DNA of 15,412 nucleotides from Krumholzibacterium sp965370495 (GTDB lineage Bacteria > Krumholzibacteriota > Krumholzibacteriia > Krumholzibacteriales > Krumholzibacteriaceae): positions 1 to 15,412 of the forward strand of contig CBDUUV010000060.1 in the NCBI GenBank assembly GCA_965370495.1, given 5' to 3'. The translations under genes were made by a program, and so were the position numbers. Shown here in pieces: positions 1 to 6,293 of this stretch (position 1 is its first letter; every line of letters starts with the position of its first letter). The notes under the pieces are model-generated. The model was not told the DNA's origin and made no database searches. It worked only from the letters and a program-made list of their open reading frames with translations.

Positions 1-207
1 ATCGAGTAGCCTGATGGGGGCTGGTTGATAGTTCCGGGTCGTTCAACCAATGAGAGATTGGTCAACCTGATCGAGTAGCCTGATGGGGGCTGGTTGATAG
101 TTCCGGGTCGTTCAACCAATGAGAGATTGGTCAACCTGATCGAGTAGCCTGATGGGGGCTGGTTGATAGTTCCGGGTCGTTCAACCAATGAGAAATCGGC
201 CAACCTG
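1..207. repeat. Three tandem copies of a 69-bp unit
   Basis: The units are 1-69, 70-138 and 139-207. The first two are identical; the third differs only at unit positions 56, 59 and 62. Each unit holds GGTTGA (unit 23-28), which can pair with TCAACC at unit 43-48 or at 62-67, and a small hairpin CCAAT-GAGAG-ATTGG (47-61) nested inside the longer pairing. The copy-3 changes break the nested hairpin and the outer pairing. Every + frame has a stop within the unit. One minus frame is open through all copies because 69 is a multiple of three, but the copy-3 changes all fall on first codon positions of that frame, which argues against coding. The array touches the window edge and may continue to the left. 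Confidence 0.95.
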
Positions 208-257
208 ATCGATGTCCGGTTCCCGATTAGCTTTTTTGTTCCGAAATTGTTATATAG

Positions 258-297
258 AGCAAGAGCAACGATGTCTTCCGGCAATGTTGCTCTTGCT
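258..297. other. Perfect 12-bp hairpin in the gene-free left region
   Basis: AGCAAGAGCAAC (258-269) and GTTGCTCTTGCT (286-297) are exact reverse complements separated by a 16-nt loop. No T-run follows on either strand, so it is not a canonical intrinsic terminator. It could end transcription from outside the window by another route or form a structured leader. Apart from the tandem repeat, this hairpin and the leader of the next gene, I see nothing supportable in 208-390. Confidence 0.7.
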
Positions 298-390
298 GAT
301 TGAAGTGGCCGATGTTGCCTGGCCGCTTGATTAGAGGCGCGAATTGAAGTTACAACCCGGTGTCCGCCGGTTCACAGGAGGTTTCGCAGT

Positions 391-2019
391 ATGAAAAAGT
401 TCGGCGTGGTCGTTGTCATGATCCTGGCTGTGTTTTTTCTCGGAAGTATGGATGCGAGGGCATGTACGAATTTCCTCATAACAAAGGGAGCCTCTGTTGA
501 CGGCTCGACGATGATATCGTACGCGGCCGATGCCCACGTACTGTATGGAGAACTTTACCACTTTCCCGCGCGGGATTATCTTCCGGGAACGATGCTCGAC
601 ATATATGAATGGGATACAGGTAAATATCTCGGGCAGATACAACAAGTCGAACACACATATTCAGTCGTCGGGTTGATGAACGAACACCAGGTATCGATCG
701 GTGAGACGACCTGGGGAGGCCGCAAGGAACTCCGCGACAGCACGGCGGTGGTCGACTACGGCAGCCTGATGTTTATTGCTCTTCAAAGAGCCAGAACGGC
801 GCGCGAAGCGATTGAAGTCATGACCAGCCTTGTTGCCGAGTATGGTTACGCCAGTTCCGGTGAATCCTTCTCGATCTCAGACCCTGAGGAAGTCTGGTTC
901 ATGGATCTTATAGGAAAGGTTCCTGGAAACAGCGGCGCGGTCTGGGTCGCCCGCAAAATACCCGACGGATATATCTCGGCCCACGCTAACCAGGCCCGTA
1001 TCAGGCAGTTTCCATTAAAAGACAAGAAGAATTGTCTGTACGCTCCCGATGTTATAGATTTTGCCAGAGAGATGGGTTTTTACGAAGGCAGTGACAGGGA
1101 ATTCAGTTTTGCCGACGCATACGCGCCTCTCGATTATGGTGCTCTTCGTTTCTGTGAAGCACGGGTCTATGCCATGTTCAATCGTGCCGCCCCGTCTTTG
1201 AATATGTCGATGGATTATGTCAAGGGGGTTGAGGGAGCTGAGCCCATGCCGCTCTGGATCAAACCGGACAGTAAGATTTCTGTCCACGACATGATGGAGT
1301 TCATGCGCGACCATTTCGGGGGCACCGATTTTGATATGACAAAAGATATCGGTGCCGGGCCGTATGCGTGCCCGTACAGGTGGAGACCTTTGACCTGGAA
1401 GGTAGATGGTACGGAATATGTAAATGAGAGGGCAACTTCGACCCAGCAGACCGGATTTTCTTTCATCACGCAATCGCGTGCATGGCTGCCCGATCCGATC
1501 GGTGGAGTATTCTGGATGAGTGTGGACGACACGTACAGTACTGTATACAACCCGATGTATTGCGGCATCAGGAGGGTTCCTGAAGCTTATGCTGTCGGAA
1601 CAGCTGATTTTCAAAACTTTTCCTGGGAGTCTGCCTTCTGGGTATTTAACTGGGTCTCGAATTATGCCTATTTACGTTACTCTGAGATGATCCCCGTCAT
1701 TCAGGTCGTGCAGAGGGAACTGGAGGGCAGGTTCCTGTCCGATCAGCAGGGGATAGAAGAGGCTGCTCTTGCTCTGTACAACCAGTCACCCGGGCTTGCA
1801 ATCGACTATCTAACGGATTATTCCTGTCGTGCGGGTAATGCCACGGTCAAAAGATGGCGGAAACTTGGTGAGGATCTTCTTGTGAAATTCATGGACGGCA
1901 ACCTGAAGGATGAATTGGGCAATGTCAGCCACCCGGGGTACCCCGAGGCATGGTACAGGAAGATAGTCGAGGAGACCGGAGACCATTTCAGGTTACAGGA
2001 ACTTGAAAAGAAGGAATAG
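391..2019 (+). CDS. Exported C69-family dipeptidase (Ntn hydrolase)
   Basis: The 542-residue protein fits peptidase family C69 (PepD-like dipeptidases; N-terminal nucleophile hydrolases that hydrolyse short peptides). It opens with a basic and hydrophobic signal peptide (about residues 1-24) ending Ala-Arg-Ala, immediately followed by Cys25 in the motif ACTNFL. In this family a Cys exposed at the mature N-terminus is the nucleophile, so signal cleavage could itself expose the active site. A DGSTM segment follows at about residues 36-40, as in family members. The length is typical for secreted bacterial C69 proteins. The ATG is preceded by AGGAGG at 376-381 with 9-nt spacing. It stands alone: 203 bp separate it from the next operon. 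A role in peptide scavenging outside the cytoplasm is inferred; the substrate cannot be read from sequence. Confidence 0.87.
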   Translation: MKKFGVVVVMILAVFFLGSMDARACTNFLITKGASVDGSTMISYAADAHVLYGELYHFPARDYLPGTMLDIYEWDTGKYLGQIQQVEHTYSVVGLMNEHQVSIGETTWGGRKELRDSTAVVDYGSLMFIALQRARTAREAIEVMTSLVAEYGYASSGESFSISDPEEVWFMDLIGKVPGNSGAVWVARKIPDGYISAHANQARIRQFPLKDKKNCLYAPDVIDFAREMGFYEGSDREFSFADAYAPLDYGALRFCEARVYAMFNRAAPSLNMSMDYVKGVEGAEPMPLWIKPDSKISVHDMMEFMRDHFGGTDFDMTKDIGAGPYACPYRWRPLTWKVDGTEYVNERATSTQQTGFSFITQSRAWLPDPIGGVFWMSVDDTYSTVYNPMYCGIRRVPEAYAVGTADFQNFSWESAFWVFNWVSNYAYLRYSEMIPVIQVVQRELEGRFLSDQQGIEEAALALYNQSPGLAIDYLTDYSCRAGNATVKRWRKLGEDLLVKFMDGNLKDELGNVSHPGYPEAWYRKIVEETGDHFRLQELEKKE

Positions 2020-2056
2020 TCAGCTTCAATTCATCATAGTTTCAATTGTATTAGCG

Positions 2057-2086
2057 CCGGCCGGGGTAACCCGGCCGGAGTCGTTT
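2057..2086 (+). terminator. GC-rich hairpin after the dipeptidase gene, terminator candidate
   Basis: CCGGCCGGG (2057-2065) and CCCGGCCGG (2070-2078) form a perfect 9-bp stem with a GTAA tetraloop, 37 nt after the dipeptidase stop. The downstream tract is only AGTCGTTT, so the U-run is weak. It most likely ends or attenuates the dipeptidase transcript, but it could also be a stable 3' end structure. Confidence 0.5.
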
Positions 2087-2107
2087 CTGCCAGGCAACCA
2101 ACCGGCC

Positions 2108-2178
2108 ACGGGAGCGACCCGGCAGAATGTATAATATTTCTTGACACGACACTTCTTTATAAAAGAAAATGCTCCCGT
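2108..2178 (+). promoter_or_regulatory. Candidate promoter region of the envelope operon
   Basis: An AT-rich stretch contains TATAAT at 2130-2135 without a good -35 box, and TTGACA at 2141-2146 with a weak -10 match GAAAAT at 2165-2170 (18-nt spacing). The region is bracketed by an 8-bp inverted repeat, ACGGGAGC (2108-2115) and GCTCCCGT (2171-2178). A small hairpin TTCTTT-ATA-AAAGAA lies at 2153-2167. Some promoter is expected here because the next gene begins a co-directional operon. Which hexamers are used is uncertain. Confidence 0.4.
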
Positions 2179-2222
2179 AGTAGTTTTCACTTGGAAATGT
2201 ATGGCAGAGAGGGAGGGTTGGA

Positions 2223-2888
2223 ATGCGTGATTTTCAGCGAATGTTTCGTTGTATCATCGTAATGGCGATCCTGTTAGTTCTTGTCCCGGCCGGTTCGGAA
2301 TCCGGGAAAAAGGTGTCCTCGATAGGTTTGTACATATTCGAGAATATCGAGGGATATCATACCGTTTCGTCCACAGCAGGTACAGAGTTGACAAATGTTT
2401 TATTGAAACATTTCAAAAAAGTATCGGTGGTTGACAGGGTTCCGCTGGAGTCGAATGAAACCGTCAGGATCCTGGAGGAAATGACAAAGGAGAGAAAAGT
2501 TACGATAACATCCATCCACACGTGGCTTTCGGGGGGTGTTATTTCTTCTCCCACACTGACATTCGCTGATGATGCGATCAAATTCAAGGATCTGACATGG
2601 CACATCGACAGCGATAAGGTTGTCAGGGATGCATCGAAAAAGGGACTGAAAAAGATTCTGTACGGAAGCTTTACCGGCTACATTGGTGAGACAAATAATG
2701 TCAATGCGAGGCTCGGATCGGTTACTGTTGTTGCGAATCTCAGGTTGATGACTACTGATGGCGAATCGGTCGAATGGGCCAAGACTTACAGGGCGGTAAC
2801 AGCGGGATTCGACCCACGCGTGGCTTTTGACGAAGCAGTAGTGAATATCTGTAAAACAGTCAGTGAGGATCTTGAATCACAATTCTGA
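2223..2888 (+). CDS. Secreted CsgG/LpoB-fold-like protein, first gene of the envelope operon
   Basis: The 221-residue protein has an N-terminal hydrophobic segment (about residues 9-25) that looks like a signal peptide. It has no lipobox cysteine, so it should be periplasmic rather than a lipoprotein. The mature part starts with a strand and helix pattern like CsgG, FlgO and LpoB relatives: a strand around IGLYIFENIEG, a helix ending in LLKHFKKVSVVDR, then a later GxF strand (residues 147-149) and a strand with VANLRLM. This is a fold-level similarity I recognise by eye, not a firm family assignment. The ATG has GGGAGG at 2211-2216. It is followed after 26 nt by lpoB, which also has this fold, so the pair may be divergent relatives working in one envelope assembly. 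Its function is not known. Confidence 0.6.
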   Translation: MRDFQRMFRCIIVMAILLVLVPAGSESGKKVSSIGLYIFENIEGYHTVSSTAGTELTNVLLKHFKKVSVVDRVPLESNETVRILEEMTKERKVTITSIHTWLSGGVISSPTLTFADDAIKFKDLTWHIDSDKVVRDASKKGLKKILYGSFTGYIGETNNVNARLGSVTVVANLRLMTTDGESVEWAKTYRAVTAGFDPRVAFDEAVVNICKTVSEDLESQF

Positions 2889-2914
2889 AACAATGAATCA
2901 AATGGAGGTGGCTG

Positions 2915-3514
2915 ATGAATAAAATCATCAAACTGATGTTTCCGGTTTTGTTACTGTTTGTTTTTTCACTGGTCGGTTGTGCCGGTTCTTCACGTTATGT
3001 CGGAACTGATCAGATAGATGACCTGACGCGCGGGGTCAGCGATACCGATGTAAAGCTCCTGGCGAATACTATTATAGAAAAACTGCTTGCTTCGCCTTTT
3101 ATCGAGAGGTATGAGAAGCCAATCACCATATCCCTTCTCCCGATAGTCAACAGTACTTCGGAATATGTAAATACCGATGCCCTGTTCGGGGAAAAGATCG
3201 TGGAGGCAATAATCAACAGCGGTTCCGGAATATTTGAGTTCGTCGACAGGGCCCTTCTGGAAGAGACCATCAAGGAGGCGGAACTGGCCGCTGACGGGCT
3301 GGTTTCTCAGAGTGAGGCGACCAGGCTGGGCCGCGCGGCGGGAGTCAGGCTGTTGATGACAGGTGAATTGACATCGATCAGGACCAATACAAGAAGTATC
3401 GATCAGAGGTATTACAAACTTTCGCTCAGATTAGTCGATACAGAAAGAAACACCATTGTCTGGATCGCGAATGAGGAGGTAAGAAAAAGTTCAAAAAAAG
3501 GCTGGATGCAGTAA
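2915..3514 (+). CDS. lpoB: LpoB-family outer-membrane lipoprotein
   Basis: The 199-residue protein has a signal peptide ending in lipobox LVGC (Cys22), so it should be lipidated and, with Ala at +2, sorted to the outer membrane. The mature part follows the LpoB family closely: a SDTDVKLLANTII helix, the strand with ISLLPIVNSTSEYVNT, FEFVDRALLE, the region GLVSQSEATRLGRAAGVRLLMTGEL, and a YYKLSLRLVDTERNTIVWIANEEVRK ending split over the last two strands. In Escherichia coli LpoB reaches through the peptidoglycan to activate the bifunctional synthase PBP1b. Whether the same partner is used here cannot be seen; no penicillin-binding protein is in the window. GGAGGTG at 2904-2910 supports the ATG. 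It lies 13 nt before the TPR lipoprotein gene. Confidence 0.88.
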   Translation: MNKIIKLMFPVLLLFVFSLVGCAGSSRYVGTDQIDDLTRGVSDTDVKLLANTIIEKLLASPFIERYEKPITISLLPIVNSTSEYVNTDALFGEKIVEAIINSGSGIFEFVDRALLEETIKEAELAADGLVSQSEATRLGRAAGVRLLMTGELTSIRTNTRSIDQRYYKLSLRLVDTERNTIVWIANEEVRKSSKKGWMQ

Positions 3515-3527
3515 TTCAGAGAGGAAC

Positions 3528-4808
3528 ATGGTGAAAAAACGGAACCTTATAGTTGTTGTGGTATTGTGCGGCTGCCTGGCCGGATGCATTCCCAATACCT
3601 ATATGGGCGCGCGGCAACAGTATTATAACGGTGATCCCGTGGCAGCGGAGGAGCTTCTGAAGCCGGAGATGGATGCGCAAATAGAAAAAAACGGGGTGAA
3701 TAAGAACCTTGTGATGTGGGATATGGGGATTTACCGGTTTTTCCGGGGTGATTATAATGGTGCGATAAAGAGTTTCATGGACGGCCTCGCCGATGCCGAT
3801 GCGCTCCACACAGCAGGAGAAACCGTAGGCGCCGCGTTTTCAAGCGCGTCAAGCCAGATGTATGTAGGAGACCCTGTCGAAATCAGCCTGGCATACTTTT
3901 TTGTCGGGTTATCCTATTATATGATCGGGGAGTACCAGAATGCTCTCATAGGATTCAGGAGAAGCCTGGAAGAAGACATGAGCAGTGACAAGTCACGGCA
4001 GGGAGACCTGGGAATCACGAATTACATGATGGGTGAATCTTTTATTCGTACAGGAAGGTACGATAACGCGGCTGTTGCCTACAGAAGAGCGATAGAGTAT
4101 AAGAAAAATCTGCTGCCGGCATATGTCGGCCTCTACCAGGCGTACATCAAAATGAACAAGGTTTCTGACAGCAGGTTGGCAGGGGAAGAAATAAAAAAAA
4201 TAGGTGGCCCCCGTTATTTCGATGATGTTAAGGAAAACCCGGACAACGGTATCACTGTTATTATGATGTCAGGAAGAGCTTCGATGGTTACTGCTGATAA
4301 AACATCAGGTGCCTTCAGGCAGAGAAAAGAGATATTACCGGGAAGTGAAAACTGGAAGATCAGTGTAAACAAGTTCCCCGGAAAATATGATCTGTATTTA
4401 TCCGATAAGATGCATGATCATTTTATGGACCAGGGAGGAGTAGTTGGCGAAGCAAAAAGACAAATCACGAGAGCGCTGGTTGGCGCCGCGATGAAGGAAA
4501 TACCTGTCCTTAAGTTTTTCGCGCCAGATACCGATGCGGATACAAGATACTGGGCCACTATACCGTCTTGTTTTTATATCGGGCACTACCCGCTTTCGCC
4601 GGAGACATACTCGATCAGTGTAAGCGATGTTTGCATGGGGGGTGTGGGTGCCTCGACGGGAAACAGATGGGACGGGATCGTGGTTTCTGAAAACAAAAAG
4701 ATACTTCTGGTGATGAATTCTTTTGGGTCGATGAGCGGGGCGAATGTCGGGAAAAATGACAAGGAAGAAACCGAAGGAGGAATTGATGAAGAAAAGGATG
4801 ATTCATAG
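3528..4808 (+). CDS. TPR-containing lipoprotein resembling COG3014
   Basis: The 426-residue protein has a short signal peptide with lipobox LAGC (Cys20). Residues about 25-215 are helical and TPR-like, with repeated pairs such as AYFFVGLSYYMIGEYQNALIG, a Gly-Glu-Ser repeat with RTGRYDNAAVAYRRAIEY, and AYVGLYQAYIKM. The C-terminal third looks beta-rich and includes a DADTRYWATIPS segment like the D-x-R-x-W-x-x-LP stretch I associate with COG3014 proteins. The tail is acidic and low in complexity. COG3014 members are uncharacterised lipoproteins encoded beside lpoB and ycfL in some gammaproteobacteria, and the neighbours here match. AGAGGA (3520-3525) is only 2 nt from the ATG; a GTG at 3531 would have better spacing, so the start could be one codon later. 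The 3' end overlaps the next gene by 23 nt. Confidence 0.72.
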   Translation: MVKKRNLIVVVVLCGCLAGCIPNTYMGARQQYYNGDPVAAEELLKPEMDAQIEKNGVNKNLVMWDMGIYRFFRGDYNGAIKSFMDGLADADALHTAGETVGAAFSSASSQMYVGDPVEISLAYFFVGLSYYMIGEYQNALIGFRRSLEEDMSSDKSRQGDLGITNYMMGESFIRTGRYDNAAVAYRRAIEYKKNLLPAYVGLYQAYIKMNKVSDSRLAGEEIKKIGGPRYFDDVKENPDNGITVIMMSGRASMVTADKTSGAFRQRKEILPGSENWKISVNKFPGKYDLYLSDKMHDHFMDQGGVVGEAKRQITRALVGAAMKEIPVLKFFAPDTDADTRYWATIPSCFYIGHYPLSPETYSISVSDVCMGGVGASTGNRWDGIVVSENKKILLVMNSFGSMSGANVGKNDKEETEGGIDEEKDDS

Positions 4809-5223
4809 TCTGGTGCTTGTCGCCATATTTTCCGTGGCGATGTACGCGATGGTCATCTCCCTGGGCTGCGCGCCTGCAAGGCCAAGGGCGGAAGATCACA
4901 ATGATGTGCTGGATTCCGAGACCGTCGTTATGCTGGATACCTGGGTGACCACCCAGTTGTCCAGGCAGAGGGAATGGGTTGAAGATAAAAACGGATTTCT
5001 GGAGCCGCACATTATTCTGAGGAACAGGGGTGGCAAGACACTGTCTCTGGAGATAAGGACATATTTCAAGGATAAATACGGTGGTACGATCGAGACTGCC
5101 GCGGATACCTGGACTCCGGTCACGGTCAACCCGCATGAAGATTTTCATTATCATCGCCTGTGCCTGAAAAAAGAGGGTGTGGCGTATCAGTTCCATATCA
5201 GGTTGGGGAAAGAAAAACGGTAG
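4786..5223 (+). CDS. YcfL/DUF1425-type lipoprotein
   Basis: The 145-residue protein has a signal peptide with lipobox SLGC (Cys28), followed by an Ala-Pro-rich linker. The mature domain is one small beta-sandwich-like unit: TWVTTQLSRQREWVED, then a Leu-Glu-Pro-His strand with LRNRGGKTLSLEIRTYF, KDKYG, a TWTPVTVNP turn and a final FHIRLG strand. This pattern (an N-R-G strand, a Y-x-F/W-x-D-x-x-G turn, then W-x-P) matches YcfL/DUF1425 proteins, which sit beside lpoB in enterobacteria and have no settled function. The frame is open further upstream to an ATG at 4744, but AAGGAGG at 4774-4780 sits 5 nt before ATG 4786, and that start also gives a normal signal peptide. The 23-nt overlap with the preceding gene suggests translational coupling. 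Confidence 0.78.
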   Translation: MKKRMIHSLVLVAIFSVAMYAMVISLGCAPARPRAEDHNDVLDSETVVMLDTWVTTQLSRQREWVEDKNGFLEPHIILRNRGGKTLSLEIRTYFKDKYGGTIETAADTWTPVTVNPHEDFHYHRLCLKKEGVAYQFHIRLGKEKR

Positions 5224-5247
5224 AAGTTGATAAGGGAGGGCTTGATC

Positions 5248-5877
5248 ATGGCGGGCAGAATGCGAATTATCTGTTTTGTCGTATGCCTCATCGCGGGGTT
5301 GTTGGTGTTTGTGCCTCTACAGGCACAGATATATCTGGATTTGAGTGGCGGAGTCGTTGTTCCTATCGGTGAAATGAATGACTATTGGGGGATGGGCCCG
5401 GGTTTTTCCGGCAGCATTCTCTACCAGGTAACCCCGTTTGTCAGTGTTGGTGCAAATTTTGGATATTCCAAAATGGGGTTTGACGATGGATCGTACAGGG
5501 ATGAAATGAGCGAACCGGATGCTTTCGACATCTCGGGCGGGGATCTCTCTGTATTCAACGCATGTGGAGAATTACGGATCCATGCCGGGGCGATGGAAAA
5601 AGCATTTGTCTTTGGAGGGGTAGGCCTTGGGTTGTTCAATATAGGCAGATCGGACCTTACATTGGGCACCAAGCCGGAATTCTCCGATGACGGTGTAAAC
5701 AAGCTGGGAGGGTTCATCAATGCCGGAGTGGTAGTGCCGCTTATGCCTCTCGTTAAACTCGGTGTCAAAGGGCAGTATACTTTGTACAGTATAGATGACG
5801 ACAAGGCATTCCCCGAGCTGGAGAATACAAGGAACTATTTCACCGTGATGGGTGTTCTTATTATCGGCCTGGACTAG
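5248..5877 (+). CDS. Small outer-membrane beta-barrel protein
   Basis: The 209-residue protein has a clear signal peptide ending LQA before QIY. The rest is a run of amphipathic strands typical of OmpA/OmpX-like eight-stranded barrels (PF13505-like). Alternating hydrophobic and small residues are visible around YLDLSGGVVVPIG, FVSVGANFGYSKM, FVFGGVGLGLFNIG, LGGFINAGVVVPL, LGVKGQYTLYSI and the closing strand FTVMGVLIIGLD. An extracellular-loop-like acidic stretch lies at about residues 85-100. The frame is open upstream to TTG 5227, but GGGAGGG at 5234-5240 has proper spacing only to ATG 5248. It closes the operon, 24 nt after the YcfL-like gene and before a strong terminator. It could be the membrane anchor or partner of the lipoproteins, which is inference from position. 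Confidence 0.75.
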   Translation: MAGRMRIICFVVCLIAGLLVFVPLQAQIYLDLSGGVVVPIGEMNDYWGMGPGFSGSILYQVTPFVSVGANFGYSKMGFDDGSYRDEMSEPDAFDISGGDLSVFNACGELRIHAGAMEKAFVFGGVGLGLFNIGRSDLTLGTKPEFSDDGVNKLGGFINAGVVVPLMPLVKLGVKGQYTLYSIDDDKAFPELENTRNYFTVMGVLIIGLD

Positions 5878-5960
5878 GATCGCTGGCCGGGGCTGAAAAC
5901 AGTTTCCCTGACACTGCGATCGCTGGCTTCCAGCGTATCGTGGTGGATTGTCATAGTAAC

Positions 5961-5996
5961 AAAGGGGTATCCCCAGACCGCGGATACCCTTTTTTC
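5961..5996 (+). terminator. Rho-independent terminator of the envelope operon
   Basis: GGGTATCC (5965-5972) pairs perfectly with GGATACCC (5982-5989) around a 9-nt loop and is followed at once by six Ts (5990-5995). A G-T wobble and AAA upstream can extend the stem into the T-run. It lies 84 nt after the barrel gene stop and separates the two operons. The AAA upstream of the stem may also make it partly active on the opposite strand. Confidence 0.93.
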
Positions 5997-6147
5997 TGAT
6001 TTATATGTACTATGGTCGTCCCCCCCGTCCCTGGCGTTTACCTGTGCCTCTGGAAGGTTCCTTCAGCCTGCTAACACACGATAATGCAAGCTGGGATCCG
6101 GTTATCTAATATGGCCTAACAGCTTGTCATAATTGTTGTTATATGGT

Positions 6148-6189
6148 TTGTCAAATTCCATATTCAGATATATCGAAATAATTTGACAA
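6148..6189. promoter_or_regulatory. 10-bp inverted repeat over the -35 box, candidate operator
   Basis: TTGTCAAATT (6148-6157) and AATTTGACAA (6180-6189) are exact reverse complements with 22 bp between them; the centres are about 32 bp apart, close to three helical turns. The right arm contains the -35 hexamer of the next promoter. A third related word, TTGTCAT, lies at 6124-6130. The arrangement suits a dimeric or tetrameric regulator. It does not match the Rex consensus I know (TTGTGAA-N4-TTCACAA). Confidence 0.55.
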
Positions 6190-6211
6190 CTGTCGGGATG
6201 ACGAGTATTGT
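6183..6211 (+). promoter_or_regulatory. Sigma-70-type promoter of the redox operon
   Basis: TTGACA (6183-6188) matches the -35 consensus exactly. After a 17-bp spacer, TATTGT (6206-6211) matches four of six -10 positions. Transcription would start near 6218, giving a leader of about 75 nt before the TTG start at 6294. It is the only good promoter upstream of the co-directional genes to the right edge. Confidence 0.6.
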
Positions 6212-6293
6212 ATACAGGGTATGAAGAAAAAATTGTATCTCAAGCAGGATGACAGGTTTGTTGCCGGAACATTTTTGACTTAGGAGGTTTCCA

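Larger units (their letters stand above)
5878..6293. other. Intergenic region between the envelope and redox operons
   Basis: No gene is supported in these 416 bases. From left to right I see a short hairpin CGCTGG-CTT-CCAGCG (5921-5935), a strong terminator (5961-5996), a C-run (6020-6026), a 7-bp inverted repeat CAAGCTG/CAGCTTG (6087-6093 and 6120-6126), and the promoter and inverted-repeat region of the next operon. A 20-codon frame at 6221-6283 overlaps the ribosome binding site of the next gene and is discussed among the findings. Confidence 0.7.

Noticed and set aside
1..207. CRISPR array
   Set aside because: The copies are directly adjacent with no unique spacers, and the 69-bp unit is longer than known CRISPR repeats.
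1..371. A minus-strand open frame running through the tandem repeat as a 23-residue repeat
   Set aside because: It has no ATG or GTG start, contains the hairpin, has no ribosome binding site that I can see, and the copy-3 differences fall on first codon positions, all changing the residue. The frame is open mainly because the unit length is a multiple of three.
6148..6189. Rex operator
   Set aside because: The arms read TTGTCAAATT rather than the TTGTGAA-type half-site, and the spacing between arms is far too long.
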